Shown piece after piece: positions 33,385 to 43,021 of a DNA stretch of 52,091 bases. A program made the translations under genes and the position numbers. Source of the stretch: Elusimicrobiaceae bacterium (lineage in GTDB: Bacteria; Elusimicrobiota; Elusimicrobia; Elusimicrobiales; Elusimicrobiaceae); NCBI GenBank assembly GCA_017468055.1, contig JAFUJU010000012.1:1-52091 (forward strand), read 5' to 3'. The notes beneath the pieces were generated by a model. It saw nothing but the letters and a program-made list of their open reading frames with translations. It made no database searches and was not told the origin of the DNA. Each line of letters opens with the position of its first letter. Position 1 is the first letter of the stretch.

Positions 33385-35160
33385 ATGATTAAAAAAATGA
33401 TTTCTAAAAATCAATTAGTCATCAATGCCAAGCGAATGTGGCCTTACATTAAGCCTTTTTGGTTTCGGGCATCGTTAGGGGTCTTCTTGACTATTCCCGT
33501 TGGGGGATTAGATGCAGCGGTAGCCATGTTCATGAAACCTTTTATGGACAAAGTGATGGTGGATAAACAGCCCAACTTCTCTGCCATGATTCCTTTTTTG
33601 ATCGTCGGATTTACTGTTTTGCAAGGGGTATTGCAATATGCCTCTAACTATCTAAATACATGGGTAGCCAACAAAATTACCATCGGTGTTAAACGCAAGC
33701 TTTATGCAAAACTACTCTGCATGGACAGCAGCTATTTTGATAACAACAATTCCGGCACCATTCTCTACCGATATTCCAACGACGCAGAAACCGCCTCCAA
33801 CGGTTTGGTGGAAAATACTAAAAAGTTTCTTTCCAAAACTTTTTCTTCCATTGCCTTAGCCATTGTCATGTTGTACAACTCGTGGCACTTGGCATTGATT
33901 GCCATTGCCGTATTGGGATTGTTCTTCTATCCTATCGTTTTTGTAAGAAAGAAAATGAAAGAAATTGTAAAGAAATCCGTAGTCAACCTTTCTTCTGTTA
34001 TGACTATTTACAACGAAACTTTCTCCGGCAACAAAACCATTCGTTCTTTTACTTTGGAGCCGGAATTTAGTAAACGCTTTCACCAAGCGACCGATACTAC
34101 CTTTGCTTTAGCTATGAAAATGGTCAAAACAACCAACTGGCTTTCCCCGTTAATGCATATTATTATGTCTGTAGGGATTGGGTTGGTAATCGGCTGTGGA
34201 AGTTATTTAATCGTCAGCGGACGCATTACCAGTGGTAACTTTGTGGCCTTTATCGCCGCGTTGATGATGCTTTACACTCCGTTAAAAGGGGTAGGAAATA
34301 ACTTTGTGGCCATTCAAAATTCCTTCTTAGCTATTGACCGTATTTTTGAAATTTTGGATTTGCAACCTGCCCTTAAAGATGCCAAAGATGCCAAAGAATT
34401 AGCAGAAATCAAAAAAGGTATTTTCTTTAAAAATGTACATTTTGAATATGTGGCAGGACGGGAAATATTACATGATATTAATTTGGAAATTCCGGTAGGA
34501 AGCACTGTAGCCTTGGTGGGGAATTCCGGAGGGGGAAAGAGTACCGTCTCTGCCTTAATTCCGCGCTTATATGACGTCACCAAAGGAAGCGTAACTATTG
34601 ATGATATGCCGGTAACAAAGCTGACCCAAAAGTCTTTGCGCCAGCAGATTGCCATGGTTTTCCAAGATAATTTTTTATTCTCCGGCACCATTAAAGAAAA
34701 TATTTTACTGGGCAATCCTCATGCGACGGAAAAAGAGATGTGGGCCGCCCTTAAAAATGCTTGTTTGGAAGAGTTTGTCAAAGAGCTTCCCAATGGATTA
34801 GATACCGAAATCGGAGAGAGAGGCCTATTACTTTCCGGCGGTCAAAAGCAACGTTTGGCCATTGCCCGGGCCTTCATCAAAGATGCGCCGATTGTTATCT
34901 TGGACGAAGCCACCAGTGCGTTGGATAACAAATCCGAGCGCGTAGTACAGGAAGCCTTGGATAACTTGATGAAAAACAGAACGGTTGTTGTAATAGCCCA
35001 CCGCTTGTCAACAATTCAAAATGCTACCAAAATTGCTGTCATTAACGACGGAAAAATAGTAGAAGAAGGCACCCATAAAGCCCTTTTGGCCAAAGGCGGT
35101 GCTTACTCTGCCCTATATGCTATGCAATTTAAAGAAAAAGAGAATAAGAAAGAAGATTAA
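33385..35160 (+). CDS. msbA: MsbA-like ABC exporter (lipid A/multidrug type)
   Basis: 591 residues, a full half-transporter. Six membrane helices occupy about residues 20-320, and the ATPase domain follows from about 345. The ATPase has Walker A GNSGGGKST, the ABC signature LSGGQKQRLAIARAF, Walker B IVILDEATSALD and the switch histidine in VVIAHRLSTI. MsbA is the likely family member in a diderm (flipping lipid A core across the inner membrane), but other homodimeric exporters look alike. GGAG precedes the ATG. It has its own promoter and terminator. Confidence 0.87.
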   Translation: MIKKMISKNQLVINAKRMWPYIKPFWFRASLGVFLTIPVGGLDAAVAMFMKPFMDKVMVDKQPNFSAMIPFLIVGFTVLQGVLQYASNYLNTWVANKITIGVKRKLYAKLLCMDSSYFDNNNSGTILYRYSNDAETASNGLVENTKKFLSKTFSSIALAIVMLYNSWHLALIAIAVLGLFFYPIVFVRKKMKEIVKKSVVNLSSVMTIYNETFSGNKTIRSFTLEPEFSKRFHQATDTTFALAMKMVKTTNWLSPLMHIIMSVGIGLVIGCGSYLIVSGRITSGNFVAFIAALMMLYTPLKGVGNNFVAIQNSFLAIDRIFEILDLQPALKDAKDAKELAEIKKGIFFKNVHFEYVAGREILHDINLEIPVGSTVALVGNSGGGKSTVSALIPRLYDVTKGSVTIDDMPVTKLTQKSLRQQIAMVFQDNFLFSGTIKENILLGNPHATEKEMWAALKNACLEEFVKELPNGLDTEIGERGLLLSGGQKQRLAIARAFIKDAPIVILDEATSALDNKSERVVQEALDNLMKNRTVVVIAHRLSTIQNATKIAVINDGKIVEEGTHKALLAKGGAYSALYAMQFKEKENKKED

Positions 35161-35180
35161 ACATTCTCTTTTTAGCTTTT

Positions 35181-35211
35181 ACCCCGGCATTTCTTAAATG
35201 CTGGGGTTTTT
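35181..35211 (+). terminator. Terminator after msbA
   Basis: 12-bp stem ACCCCGGCATTT/AAATGCTGGGGT with one G-T wobble, followed by TTTTT. Confidence 0.9.
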
Positions 35212-35340
35212 GATGCGTTTTAAAAAGCAAAATACACCTTATTTTCTGCTTTTTCCTGTTTTCAATAATTACCCCTTGCAGTTGTAACAAAAACCTCTTA
35301 AAAACAAAATATACAGTCTTAAACAAATATGTTTTTAACC

Positions 35341-35373
35341 ATAAAAATACCCCCGACTTCAAAATCGGGGGTA
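35341..35373 (-). terminator. Terminator of the RND efflux operon
   Basis: Minus strand: stem TACCCCCGA/TCGGGGGTA, then TTTTTAT. It lies 23 bases after the RND stop codon. Confidence 0.9.
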
Positions 35374-35395
35374 AGGAAAGCAGAAAAAGTTTTTC

Positions 35396-38300
35396 TTATT
35401 TTTCTGTTTGAATTTCTTGGGTTTTCTTTTGTTTCCGTTCTTCCCATTTATCTACCATGGTTTGTACTAAGATGTAGAATAAGGGAATTAAGAACAAGCC
35501 CGCAATAGTACCCAAAAGCATGCCGTAGAATACAGGTGTACCCAAAGAACGGCGGCTGGCGGCACCGGCGCCGGAGGCGATAATCATCGGAATCATACCC
35601 AAAATGAATGTGAATGCCGTCATGAGCACGGGGCGGAAACGTTGTGTTAATCCGTCCATAGCTGCATTATATACCGTAGCACCTTTTTCCCGTTCGTCTT
35701 TGGCAAATTCCACAATCAAGATGGCGTTTTTAGCCGCCAATCCGACTAGTAGCACCAACCCTAACTGGGCATAAATACTCAACGGCATATTGGTCAGCCA
35801 CATTCCCAGTAATCCGCCACCTACGGCGGCCGTTACAGACATTAGTACCGGCACAGGAATGGACCAACTCTCGTACTGGGCCACCAAGAATAAGTACGCA
35901 AACAAGACCGCTAATATAATCAAAATAAGCATTTGGCCTTGGTTTTGCTTTTCCTGATAACTCATACCCGTCCATTCATAGGAATAACCTTTGGGCAGAT
36001 TTTTCATCAGTTCTTCCGTTACTTGCATGGCTTCACCTGTGCTTTGGGTGGGCGTAGCCATAATAGTGGCGGCAGGATACTGATTATAGCGCATAATTTG
36101 GCGGGGGGATAAGATATAGCGCAAATTCACCAAAGAACGCAAGGGGACCATTTCTCCTTTCGTATTCATAACATACATTTTGTTAATATCTTCCGGTGTA
36201 AGGCGATATTTCCAATCCGATTGAATAATTACCTTATTAACCTGCGTCCCGAAGTTTACGTCGCCTACATAGGAAGAACCTAAATAGTTTTCCAACACGG
36301 CAAACACACTGGCCACGGGCACATGCATGGCTTCTGCTTTGGTACGGTCAACATCCAAATAAATATTGGGCGTATTGGCCTTAAAGGTAGAGAAAGCAAT
36401 CTGCATTGAAGGATCCATCATCATCTTATAAGCGGCTCCTTCCGTATTGCTTTGTAGTTTGTTATAGTCAAAGTCATTTAAAGACTGTATGCGCAAATCC
36501 AACCCGCTGGAAGTACCTAATCCGGGGATGGCTGGCATTTCCAGCAAACGGATATTAGCCTCGGCAATCCCTGCCAGTTTGGCATTTAACTGATTAAGCA
36601 AGGCAGACTGCTTAACAGAGGCATCTTTACGTTTACTCCAGTGCTCCAGAGAAATAAATCCCATGGCCACATTCTCCCCCGAACCACTGGTCAAACTGTG
36701 TCCGATAACAGAGGTCAAATGTTTCACACCCGGCATTTGGCGCACGATGGGGGTAACCTTTTTAATCACTTCCTGCGTACGAACAAAGGAGGCGCCTTCC
36801 GGCAGTTGAATATCCATAATGATAATCCCCTGATCTTCCAACGGAATAAAGGAGGTATCGGCAAACTTCAAAAAGGCACCATTTAGCAAGCACAAACCGC
36901 CAAACAGCAAGCCGATAATCAACATTTTACGAGCCACTTTACGTACAGCGGAGCGATAGGTGCGTGCCCCACGGTTGACCACCATATTAAACCAACGCAA
37001 CGGGAAGAATTTTGTTTCCGCAATCGGTTTTAACATCGTAGCACAAATGGCAGGAGACAAAGACAACGCATTAAGCGTAGAGAAACAAACAGCCAAAGAA
37101 ATGGTAACGGCAAACTGTTTGTAAATTTCGCCGGTAATACCGCCCAAGAAACAGATCGGCACGAAAATGGCTAAAAGCACCAAGGTCGTGGCGATTAATG
37201 CACCGGACAATTCGTCCATCGCCTGCAAAGATGCCTCTCGGGGGGATTTATGTTCCCTGTTCATCAGGTAAATGACACGCTCCACCACACAGATAGCATC
37301 GTCTACTACCACGCCGATGGCAAGCACCAATCCAAACAAGGTAAAGGTGTTAATGGAGTAACCCATCGCCAACATAATGGCAAAGGTTCCCAGTAAGGAC
37401 ACGGGAATAGTGGCCGCCGGTACCAAGGTAGCACGCCAGTCCTGCAAGAACACATAACATACCAAGATAACAAGCAGGAAGGTCATCAACAGGGTTTCTA
37501 CTACTTCTTTAATAGAGGCATTAATAAAGTCCGTCGTGTCTACAGAGAACTCATAATCCATATCGTCAGGAAAGAACTGGGATAAACGCTCCAGTTCGGC
37601 CCGAATGAGTTTCATGGTTTCTACGGCATTGGCCCCGGAAGCCAAGTTAATCATCATCGGCACAGAGGCTCCGGCATCAAATTCGGCCAAATGACTATAA
37701 CTTTCTTGCCCTTCGTCTACCTTGGCAATTTGTTTAAGTCTGACCAAACCGCCTTGGGCATCAGTACGAACAATGATGTTTTCAAAGTCTTTAGCATTGT
37801 TTAAACGGCCATCAGTCTGCAAAGCAAATACGGTCATTACTTTGCCGTCGCTGGGGCGAGCACCGATTTTACCTAAAGAAGGCTGATAGTTTTGGCTGGC
37901 AATAGCCGCCGTTACATCGGGTACGGAGATATTAAGTGCGGCCATTTTGTCTGCGTCTAACCATACACGCATACTTTTAGACGAGCCAAACACCATTGCA
38001 TCCCCTACGCCGGTAATACGGCTGATATTCTTTTGAACGTTATTATTTAAGTAGTCGCTTAACTCCAATTCCGAAACTGTCTTGTTGGGCGATACGAACG
38101 AAATAAAACCCAAAATGTTGGAGGATTTGCGAAATACGCTAATCCCCTGACGAGTAACATCTCCGGGGAGCAAGGCCTGGGCTTGAGCCACACGGTTTTG
38201 CACTTTTACCTGAGCTAAGTCCGGATCGGTACCGGTTTTAAAGGTAATCGTCAGACTGTAAGAACCGTCGGAAGAAGAGGAACTCATATACAACATATCC

Positions 38301-38521
38301 TCTACCCCGTTTACTTTACTTTCCAGCGGAATACCGACCGTTTTAGCAATTACCTCTGCACTGGCACCCGGATAACGGGCAATCACCACCACTTCAGGGG
38401 GAGTAACCTCCGGATACAGGGCAATCGGTAAGGAGAAAATAGAAATCAAACCCGCTAAACACAAAATAAGCGAAATAACGATAGCAAAACGCGGGCGGTT
38501 AATAAAAAATTTAGAAAACAT
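35396..38521 (-). CDS. RND efflux pump permease (HAE1, AcrB-like)
   Basis: 1041 residues, the full length of a hydrophobe/amphiphile efflux RND transporter. It shows the canonical start (MFSKFFINRPRFAIVISLILCLAG), two large periplasmic porter domains, and twelve membrane helices. The proton-relay residues are present: the Asp pair in GVVVDDAICVVERV (TM4) and Lys in GLAAKNAILIVEFA (TM10). It exports drugs or bile-type amphiphiles through the adjacent adaptor and outer-membrane channel. It starts 6 bases after the adaptor gene and is the last gene of the tetR-controlled operon. Confidence 0.96.
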   Translation of the reverse strand: MFSKFFINRPRFAIVISLILCLAGLISIFSLPIALYPEVTPPEVVVIARYPGASAEVIAKTVGIPLESKVNGVEDMLYMSSSSSDGSYSLTITFKTGTDPDLAQVKVQNRVAQAQALLPGDVTRQGISVFRKSSNILGFISFVSPNKTVSELELSDYLNNNVQKNISRITGVGDAMVFGSSKSMRVWLDADKMAALNISVPDVTAAIASQNYQPSLGKIGARPSDGKVMTVFALQTDGRLNNAKDFENIIVRTDAQGGLVRLKQIAKVDEGQESYSHLAEFDAGASVPMMINLASGANAVETMKLIRAELERLSQFFPDDMDYEFSVDTTDFINASIKEVVETLLMTFLLVILVCYVFLQDWRATLVPAATIPVSLLGTFAIMLAMGYSINTFTLFGLVLAIGVVVDDAICVVERVIYLMNREHKSPREASLQAMDELSGALIATTLVLLAIFVPICFLGGITGEIYKQFAVTISLAVCFSTLNALSLSPAICATMLKPIAETKFFPLRWFNMVVNRGARTYRSAVRKVARKMLIIGLLFGGLCLLNGAFLKFADTSFIPLEDQGIIIMDIQLPEGASFVRTQEVIKKVTPIVRQMPGVKHLTSVIGHSLTSGSGENVAMGFISLEHWSKRKDASVKQSALLNQLNAKLAGIAEANIRLLEMPAIPGLGTSSGLDLRIQSLNDFDYNKLQSNTEGAAYKMMMDPSMQIAFSTFKANTPNIYLDVDRTKAEAMHVPVASVFAVLENYLGSSYVGDVNFGTQVNKVIIQSDWKYRLTPEDINKMYVMNTKGEMVPLRSLVNLRYILSPRQIMRYNQYPAATIMATPTQSTGEAMQVTEELMKNLPKGYSYEWTGMSYQEKQNQGQMLILIILAVLFAYLFLVAQYESWSIPVPVLMSVTAAVGGGLLGMWLTNMPLSIYAQLGLVLLVGLAAKNAILIVEFAKDEREKGATVYNAAMDGLTQRFRPVLMTAFTFILGMIPMIIASGAGAASRRSLGTPVFYGMLLGTIAGLFLIPLFYILVQTMVDKWEERKQKKTQEIQTEK

Positions 38522-38527
38522 TTTTTA

Positions 38528-39736
38528 CTAAGCCTCCAGTTTGTTTTCTTTTTCGTCAACGGCAGGCACTTGGTCCGGCGTTACTTTGGCCATCGTATTT
38601 ACGGGCACGTTTTTTTCGCTGACATTCACTTTTTGGCCATTCTGCAATTTCTGATGGCCCACGGGCACCACTTTATCACCGTCTTCTAAACCGGATAAAA
38701 CCACATATTTGTTTTCTACGCTATCGCCGGTGGTAATATATTTTTGAACGACCACATTTTCTGCGTTTACGGTCATCACATACTGGCCGATGGCATCTTG
38801 CGCCACAGCCGTTTGCGGCACTAAAATGGCAGGGCGGAATTTATCCGTGCTAACCGTTACGTTCACATAGTTTCCGGGGACTAACTTGCTCTGAGCATTA
38901 TTTGTCTGTGCATAGACAGCCATGGTGGCCGTATCTGCATTGATTTCATTGTCAGAAAATACAGAGGCGGAAGGAATTTCTATGGTTTCGCCGTTCGGCA
39001 AAGCAATTTGAATATCCGGCTGTTGCGTAGTAAGTTGGTCCATACCGCTCAAGCGTTCTTTATCCGTGATAGAAAATACTACACGGATCGGGTCCATTTG
39101 AATGACACGGGCCAAACGGCTGGCGGCAGCATTGGTATAGTTTCCTTTGGTCATCAGAGCTTTCCCCACATAACCGCTAATGGGGGAGCGAACCTCCGTA
39201 TATTCCAAATCTAATTTTGCTAAATCCAAGCTGGCTTGCGCGGCCTTTACATTGGCTTGCGCGCTGGCTAAGTTGCTTTCAGCCAGTTCCAAATCCGCCT
39301 TGGAAAGCATTTTTTCCTTGTATAAGGAAAGCTGGCGTTTGTAGTCGCTTTCAATTTGTTTCAAGCTGGCTTTGGCTTTATCCAAAGAAGCCTCGGCAGA
39401 CGAAACCGCCGCTTTGTAACGGCTTTGGTCAATCACAAACAAGACATCTCCTTCTTTAACAAAAGAGCCGTCTTTGAAAAGCACCTTATCAATATAGCCC
39501 GATACCTGCGGAGTCACATCAGAAGCGTTAATGGCCTCTACTTTGGCAATAAACGTCTTACCCAAGGCCACAGGCCGCTTGTAAAGAGTTTCCGTCAACA
39601 CTGTCATTTGGCCGCCACCGCCAAATTGCATTTGGCCGGCGCCGGAAAGTTTGCCTTTAATGACAAACCCTAAAAACCCGCCTATTAACAGGACGAGCGT
39701 ATATTTAGTCCAGCGGACTACGGTTCTTTTCTTCAT
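38528..39736 (-). CDS. RND efflux periplasmic adaptor (membrane fusion protein, AcrA-like)
   Basis: 402 residues. It has an N-terminal signal or anchor (about 10-25) and barrel-sandwich halves (ALGKTFIAKVEAINASDVTPQVSGYIDKVLFKDGSFVKEGDVLFVID and RSPISGYVGKALMTKGNYTN) separated by a coiled-coil hairpin (about 110-175, rich in AEASLDKAKASLKQIE). Beta-barrel and membrane-proximal domains follow. It bridges the permease and the outer-membrane channel. Its ATG overlaps the upstream channel gene's stop by 4 bases. Confidence 0.94.
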   Translation of the reverse strand: MKKRTVVRWTKYTLVLLIGGFLGFVIKGKLSGAGQMQFGGGGQMTVLTETLYKRPVALGKTFIAKVEAINASDVTPQVSGYIDKVLFKDGSFVKEGDVLFVIDQSRYKAAVSSAEASLDKAKASLKQIESDYKRQLSLYKEKMLSKADLELAESNLASAQANVKAAQASLDLAKLDLEYTEVRSPISGYVGKALMTKGNYTNAAASRLARVIQMDPIRVVFSITDKERLSGMDQLTTQQPDIQIALPNGETIEIPSASVFSDNEINADTATMAVYAQTNNAQSKLVPGNYVNVTVSTDKFRPAILVPQTAVAQDAIGQYVMTVNAENVVVQKYITTGDSVENKYVVLSGLEDGDKVVPVGHQKLQNGQKVNVSEKNVPVNTMAKVTPDQVPAVDEKENKLEA

Positions 39737-41073
39737 AATTCATTCTTCCCGATACTTTTATATAGATTGGCTTTGCTTAAGAGTAAGCTATAGAAAGCCG
39801 TGATTTTGTTCTGACGGGCATCGGCCAGTTGGGCCACCGCCGTCAACAAATTGATAATATCGCCTTTACCTACTTCATAATAACGGAAGGCCACTCTTTC
39901 GTTTTCTTCAGCACTTTCCAGCACGGTTTGGCTGATTTCATAAGAGCGGAAAGCCGTTTTGTAATTTTGGTAGGCACTCCAAACTTCATTTTCAATTTGG
40001 CGTTTCAAATTTTCGGTTTGACTTTGGCTTTGCTTGTACTGATAAGAAGCCTGTGCCGTTTGATACATATTGGAAAAACCGGAAAACAACGGCCAAGATA
40101 CCATCAGCCCCGCTGAGTTGTCCACCCCATACGGATAGCTATGTTTCCAGTTATCCCCGTAGCTAGCGGAGGCATTGGCAACAATGCTGGGTAACATACG
40201 CGTTTTGGCAGAAGTTAAATTGGCTTTTTGCGCTTGGGCAGTGCTTTCTTGGGCTTGGATTTCGGGCCGTTTTGCCAAAGCGGTCTTCATCATTTCTTCC
40301 ACATCATCACTTTCAATTTGAATAAACTTTTCATCAAACTCCGGTTTGGCCAATTTGATTTGAGTGGAGGGGGTAAGGTTAAGGAGTACGGCCAAATTAC
40401 CACTGTATTGTTTTACTTGGTTTTCATGTTGCACCACCGTCAATAAGGCTTGCTCATAACGGGTTTTGGCTTGCAATTTATCACTCAAAGACACCATACC
40501 CAATTTATAGCGCTTTTGTGCTTCATCATAAGACTGCTTATAAGTATCTAAACTGGCCTTAGAACTTACCAACGATTCTTCCGCCGCCAACAGGCTCAAA
40601 TAGGCGGTCTGTACGGATAAGACTAAATTTTGCAAAGAAGCATTGTAACCAAAGTTAGCCGCGTCCAGATAGGCCCGCGTACGGCTGATACGTGCGCCAC
40701 GCCCGCCAAAATCAAACAATAGCCAAGAGGCTTCCGCTTTGCCGGAATAAGGCTCGTTTTGGGTATAAGAGCCTCCTTCAGGCCGTTCTCCGGTAATATT
40801 GCCGCTCCCCTTCAGGGTAATGCTGGGTAAATATTCCCCGCGGGAGGAACCCAACCCTGCTTCCGAAGCCTTAACCCCCATATAATCAGCAGCTAACGAC
40901 GGGTTAGTGCAAAGGCTGACCTGAATTAAATCCTCCAGCCCCATTTCTTCAGCGGTTACGTCTTTCTCTACGCAACCTTCGGGCGGACGGACTTTATAGA
41001 CTCCCAACGGGTCCAAGGCCGCCGCCGGCAGTGCTGCGCAAATGACCGCCAGTAGCAATAGATATTTTTTCAT
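39733..41073 (-). CDS. TolC-family outer membrane efflux channel
   Basis: 446 residues with a signal peptide (MKKYLLLLAVICAALPAAA). Two similar halves of about 190 residues each carry long amphipathic helices (ARISRTRAYLDAANFGYNASLQNLVLSVQTAYLSLLAAEESL and the ETLKR/NEVWSAYQNYKTAFRSYE region), typical of outer-membrane efflux proteins. It overlaps tetR by 4 bases (ATGA) and the adaptor gene by 4 bases, so the whole operon is translationally linked. Confidence 0.93.
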   Translation of the reverse strand: MKKYLLLLAVICAALPAAALDPLGVYKVRPPEGCVEKDVTAEEMGLEDLIQVSLCTNPSLAADYMGVKASEAGLGSSRGEYLPSITLKGSGNITGERPEGGSYTQNEPYSGKAEASWLLFDFGGRGARISRTRAYLDAANFGYNASLQNLVLSVQTAYLSLLAAEESLVSSKASLDTYKQSYDEAQKRYKLGMVSLSDKLQAKTRYEQALLTVVQHENQVKQYSGNLAVLLNLTPSTQIKLAKPEFDEKFIQIESDDVEEMMKTALAKRPEIQAQESTAQAQKANLTSAKTRMLPSIVANASASYGDNWKHSYPYGVDNSAGLMVSWPLFSGFSNMYQTAQASYQYKQSQSQTENLKRQIENEVWSAYQNYKTAFRSYEISQTVLESAEENERVAFRYYEVGKGDIINLLTAVAQLADARQNKITAFYSLLLSKANLYKSIGKNEL

Positions 41074-41723
41074 CTCTTTTTACTTCCTTTTTCGTATGAT
41101 TTTAAAATAGCGTATGTGTTATGCCATACAATATCTTTAATTTGTTGTTTGATCTGAGGTGTATAATCTTTTAATTTTAAAGAATGCAAAATAGCAAAAC
41201 GGTTAAAGTCCGAAATATGCACCTGCCGAAAGACGGCATTTGCCAATAAAATTAACTCACTGGAGCCTAACTTTAACCCCGTCAAATGATTTAAATGTCT
41301 AAAGAAAGGCCCGTCAAAATTAGCCACGTATTCCAACAACATTTTAACCATTTGACCGGAGTTTTCCATCTGGGCATGCTCAAAGATACGCTCTAACAAA
41401 ATATTTTTACGGTCAAAACTCATATCCAGCATCTTATTTAAAACTTTATGAAATAACGCTAATGATTCTTCGCGGGTAAGAGCGTCTATCTGTTGGGACA
41501 TATCCAACCCGTCCGGACCGCTGGCCAAAGATTTCTTGGTTTGCTCTACTAAATGGGCTACCGTAGCCAAATAAAGGCCTCTCTTATCGCCAAAATGATA
41601 ATGCACGGCGGCCACATTGGTTTTGGCAGCGGTGCTGATTTGGCGCACGGAAGTGCCGGAAAAACCGTTTTTGGCAAACAATCGGGCGGCAGTTTGTATG
41701 AGTTTGATACGGGTATCTTTCAT
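41070..41723 (-). CDS. TetR-family repressor of the RND efflux operon
   Basis: 217 residues from ATG 41723; an upstream TTG frame to 41735 is less likely. The N-terminal helix-turn-helix (TRIKLIQTAARLFAKNGFSGTSVRQISTAAKTNVAAVHYHFGDKRGLYLATV) is classic TetR. The C-terminal ligand-binding half resembles the CerR/DUF1956 type (VFRQVHISDFNRFAIL), tentatively. As the first gene of tetR-channel-adaptor-permease, with a palindrome over the promoter, it should repress itself and the pump and release on binding an effector. Confidence 0.93.
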   Translation of the reverse strand: MKDTRIKLIQTAARLFAKNGFSGTSVRQISTAAKTNVAAVHYHFGDKRGLYLATVAHLVEQTKKSLASGPDGLDMSQQIDALTREESLALFHKVLNKMLDMSFDRKNILLERIFEHAQMENSGQMVKMLLEYVANFDGPFFRHLNHLTGLKLGSSELILLANAVFRQVHISDFNRFAILHSLKLKDYTPQIKQQIKDIVWHNTYAILKSYEKGSKKR

Positions 41724-41750
41724 AAAAAAATCCAAAAAACCACTGTATAT

Positions 41751-41792
41751 ATTTTATCAAAACAAAAATAACTTTTCAAACAAATGTTTGAA
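41751..41792 (-). promoter_or_regulatory. Promoter and palindromic operator of the efflux operon
   Basis: Minus strand: -35 TTGAAA (41779-41774), 17-base spacer, -10 TAAAAT (41756-41751). A perfect inverted repeat TTCAAACA-AA-TGTTTGAA (41775-41792) covers the -35 box and the region just upstream, the expected place for a TetR operator. Confidence 0.72.
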
Positions 41793-41833
41793 TTTTTTAT
41801 AGTCGAAAGAAAGTTGAGAATAGAAAAAAGGAC

Positions 41834-41862
41834 AAAAAAATCCCCCGTTTCTAAACGGGGGA
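41834..41862 (-). terminator. Terminator of the Ala-rich protein gene
   Basis: Minus strand: 10-bp stem TCCCCCGTTT/AAACGGGGGA, then seven T. It sits 12 bases after the stop at 41874. Confidence 0.92.
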
Positions 41863-41873
41863 ATAAAAGAAGT

Positions 41874-42935
41874 TTATTTGGCTTGAGGCTTATTGGCTCC
41901 GGCATAAATTTCTTTATAGCTCTTTGCCACTTCTTTCGCAATTTCTTGCGTCAAGGCTTTATTTTCCGCACCTACAGCCGCACGGGCCTTACGGGCCGCT
42001 TCAGCAGCGGCAAGAGCCGCGGCATCGGCATTTTGTTTAGCGACCAAGGCAGATTGCGCAGTAGTTTTGGCTTTTATAGCTGCATCATCTGCCGCTTGTT
42101 TGGCAGTATCGGCAGCCACTTTGGCGGCGGCGGCAGAAGCAGCAGCCGTTTTGGCCTTGATTTCAGCCGCGGCAGCAGCGGCGGCAGTAGTATCGGCCTC
42201 TTTCTTAGCAGCAGCGGCAGAAAGGGCGGAAGCGTCTGCTTTCTTTTGGGCTTCTAAAGCTGTTTGCGCAGCGGCATTGGCGGCGGCAACAGCCTTAGCA
42301 GCTGTATTTTGGGCTAAGGCAGTGGCTGATTTGGAGGTAGCTTCTACCTGTTTTACAACACCGGGCCACCAATCACAAGAATCACTGATACGGTGGTTGG
42401 GGCAGCCGGTTTTTACTATTTTCAAAGCTTTATCCGCATCGGCTTTTACCTTATTGGCATCAGCCAAGGCTTGTGCGGCGGCTGTTTTGGAAGCATCTGC
42501 ATCGGCTTTAGCTTTGGCAGCGGCCGCTTTGGAAGCGTCAGCATCAGCTTTAGCTTTGGCAGCAGCCAACGCGGCTACTTTGGCCTTGGCGGCCGTATCA
42601 GCCGCAGCAACAGCGGAAATATCCGCATCGGTTTTAGCTTTGGCTGCGGCTTGGGCAGAAAGCTTGGCTTTGTTGGCCGTATCGGCCGCGGCAGCAGCGG
42701 AAATATCCGCATCGGCCTTGGCTTTGGCTGCAGCTTGGGCAGCCGTTTGGGCCTTGAGTTCTGCGGCGGCGGCCGCGGAAGAAGCTGCCTCTATCGCTCT
42801 TTTGGCTGAAGTACTGGCTCTAAACTGCAATTTGACTTGGGCTTGTGCTTTTTCAAGGATTTGTTGTTCTGTTTCCTCAGCGAAAACAGGTAAAACTACC
42901 AAAGAAAGAAGCAAGGGAATAACAATTTTTCTCAT
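41874..42935 (-). CDS. Exported Ala-rich coiled-coil protein (TolA-like low complexity)
   Basis: 353 residues with a signal peptide (MRKIVIPLLLSLVVLPVFA). Nearly all of the mature protein is Ala/Lys/Asp repeats in which AKAKADADxS-type units alternate with AAADTAAKAK, forming one long predicted helix. Around residues 170-190 a distinct segment (KTGCPNHRISDSCDWWPGVVKQ) has two cysteines and a Trp pair, perhaps a small disulphide-closed cap. Composition resembles TolA domain II and other periplasm-spanning helices, but there is no TonB/TolA C-terminal domain. Good Shine-Dalgarno (GGAGG). A structural envelope role is a guess. Confidence 0.68.
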   Translation of the reverse strand: MRKIVIPLLLSLVVLPVFAEETEQQILEKAQAQVKLQFRASTSAKRAIEAASSAAAAAELKAQTAAQAAAKAKADADISAAAAADTANKAKLSAQAAAKAKTDADISAVAAADTAAKAKVAALAAAKAKADADASKAAAAKAKADADASKTAAAQALADANKVKADADKALKIVKTGCPNHRISDSCDWWPGVVKQVEATSKSATALAQNTAAKAVAAANAAAQTALEAQKKADASALSAAAAKKEADTTAAAAAAAEIKAKTAAASAAAAKVAADTAKQAADDAAIKAKTTAQSALVAKQNADAAALAAAEAARKARAAVGAENKALTQEIAKEVAKSYKEIYAGANKPQAK

Positions 42936-42967
42936 AAAACCTCCGTTTGATGATCACATCTTTTTTT

Positions 42968-42996
42968 ATTGTAGGTATTTTTCTTTCTTTTTACAA
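42968..42996 (-). promoter_or_regulatory. Promoter of the Ala-rich protein gene
   Basis: Minus strand: -35 TTGTAA (42996-42991), 17-base spacer, -10 TACAAT (42973-42968). It is back to back with the promoter of the lipocalin-like gene. Confidence 0.6.
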
Positions 42997-43021
42997 GAGA
43001 TTTTGTAAAATAACTATAAGT

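Noticed and set aside
42067-43008. Long plus-strand Ala-rich frame opposite the coiled-coil gene
   Set aside because: It is the antisense of a repetitive Ala-codon gene; the minus frame has a signal peptide, a Shine-Dalgarno, a promoter and a terminator, and the plus frame has none.
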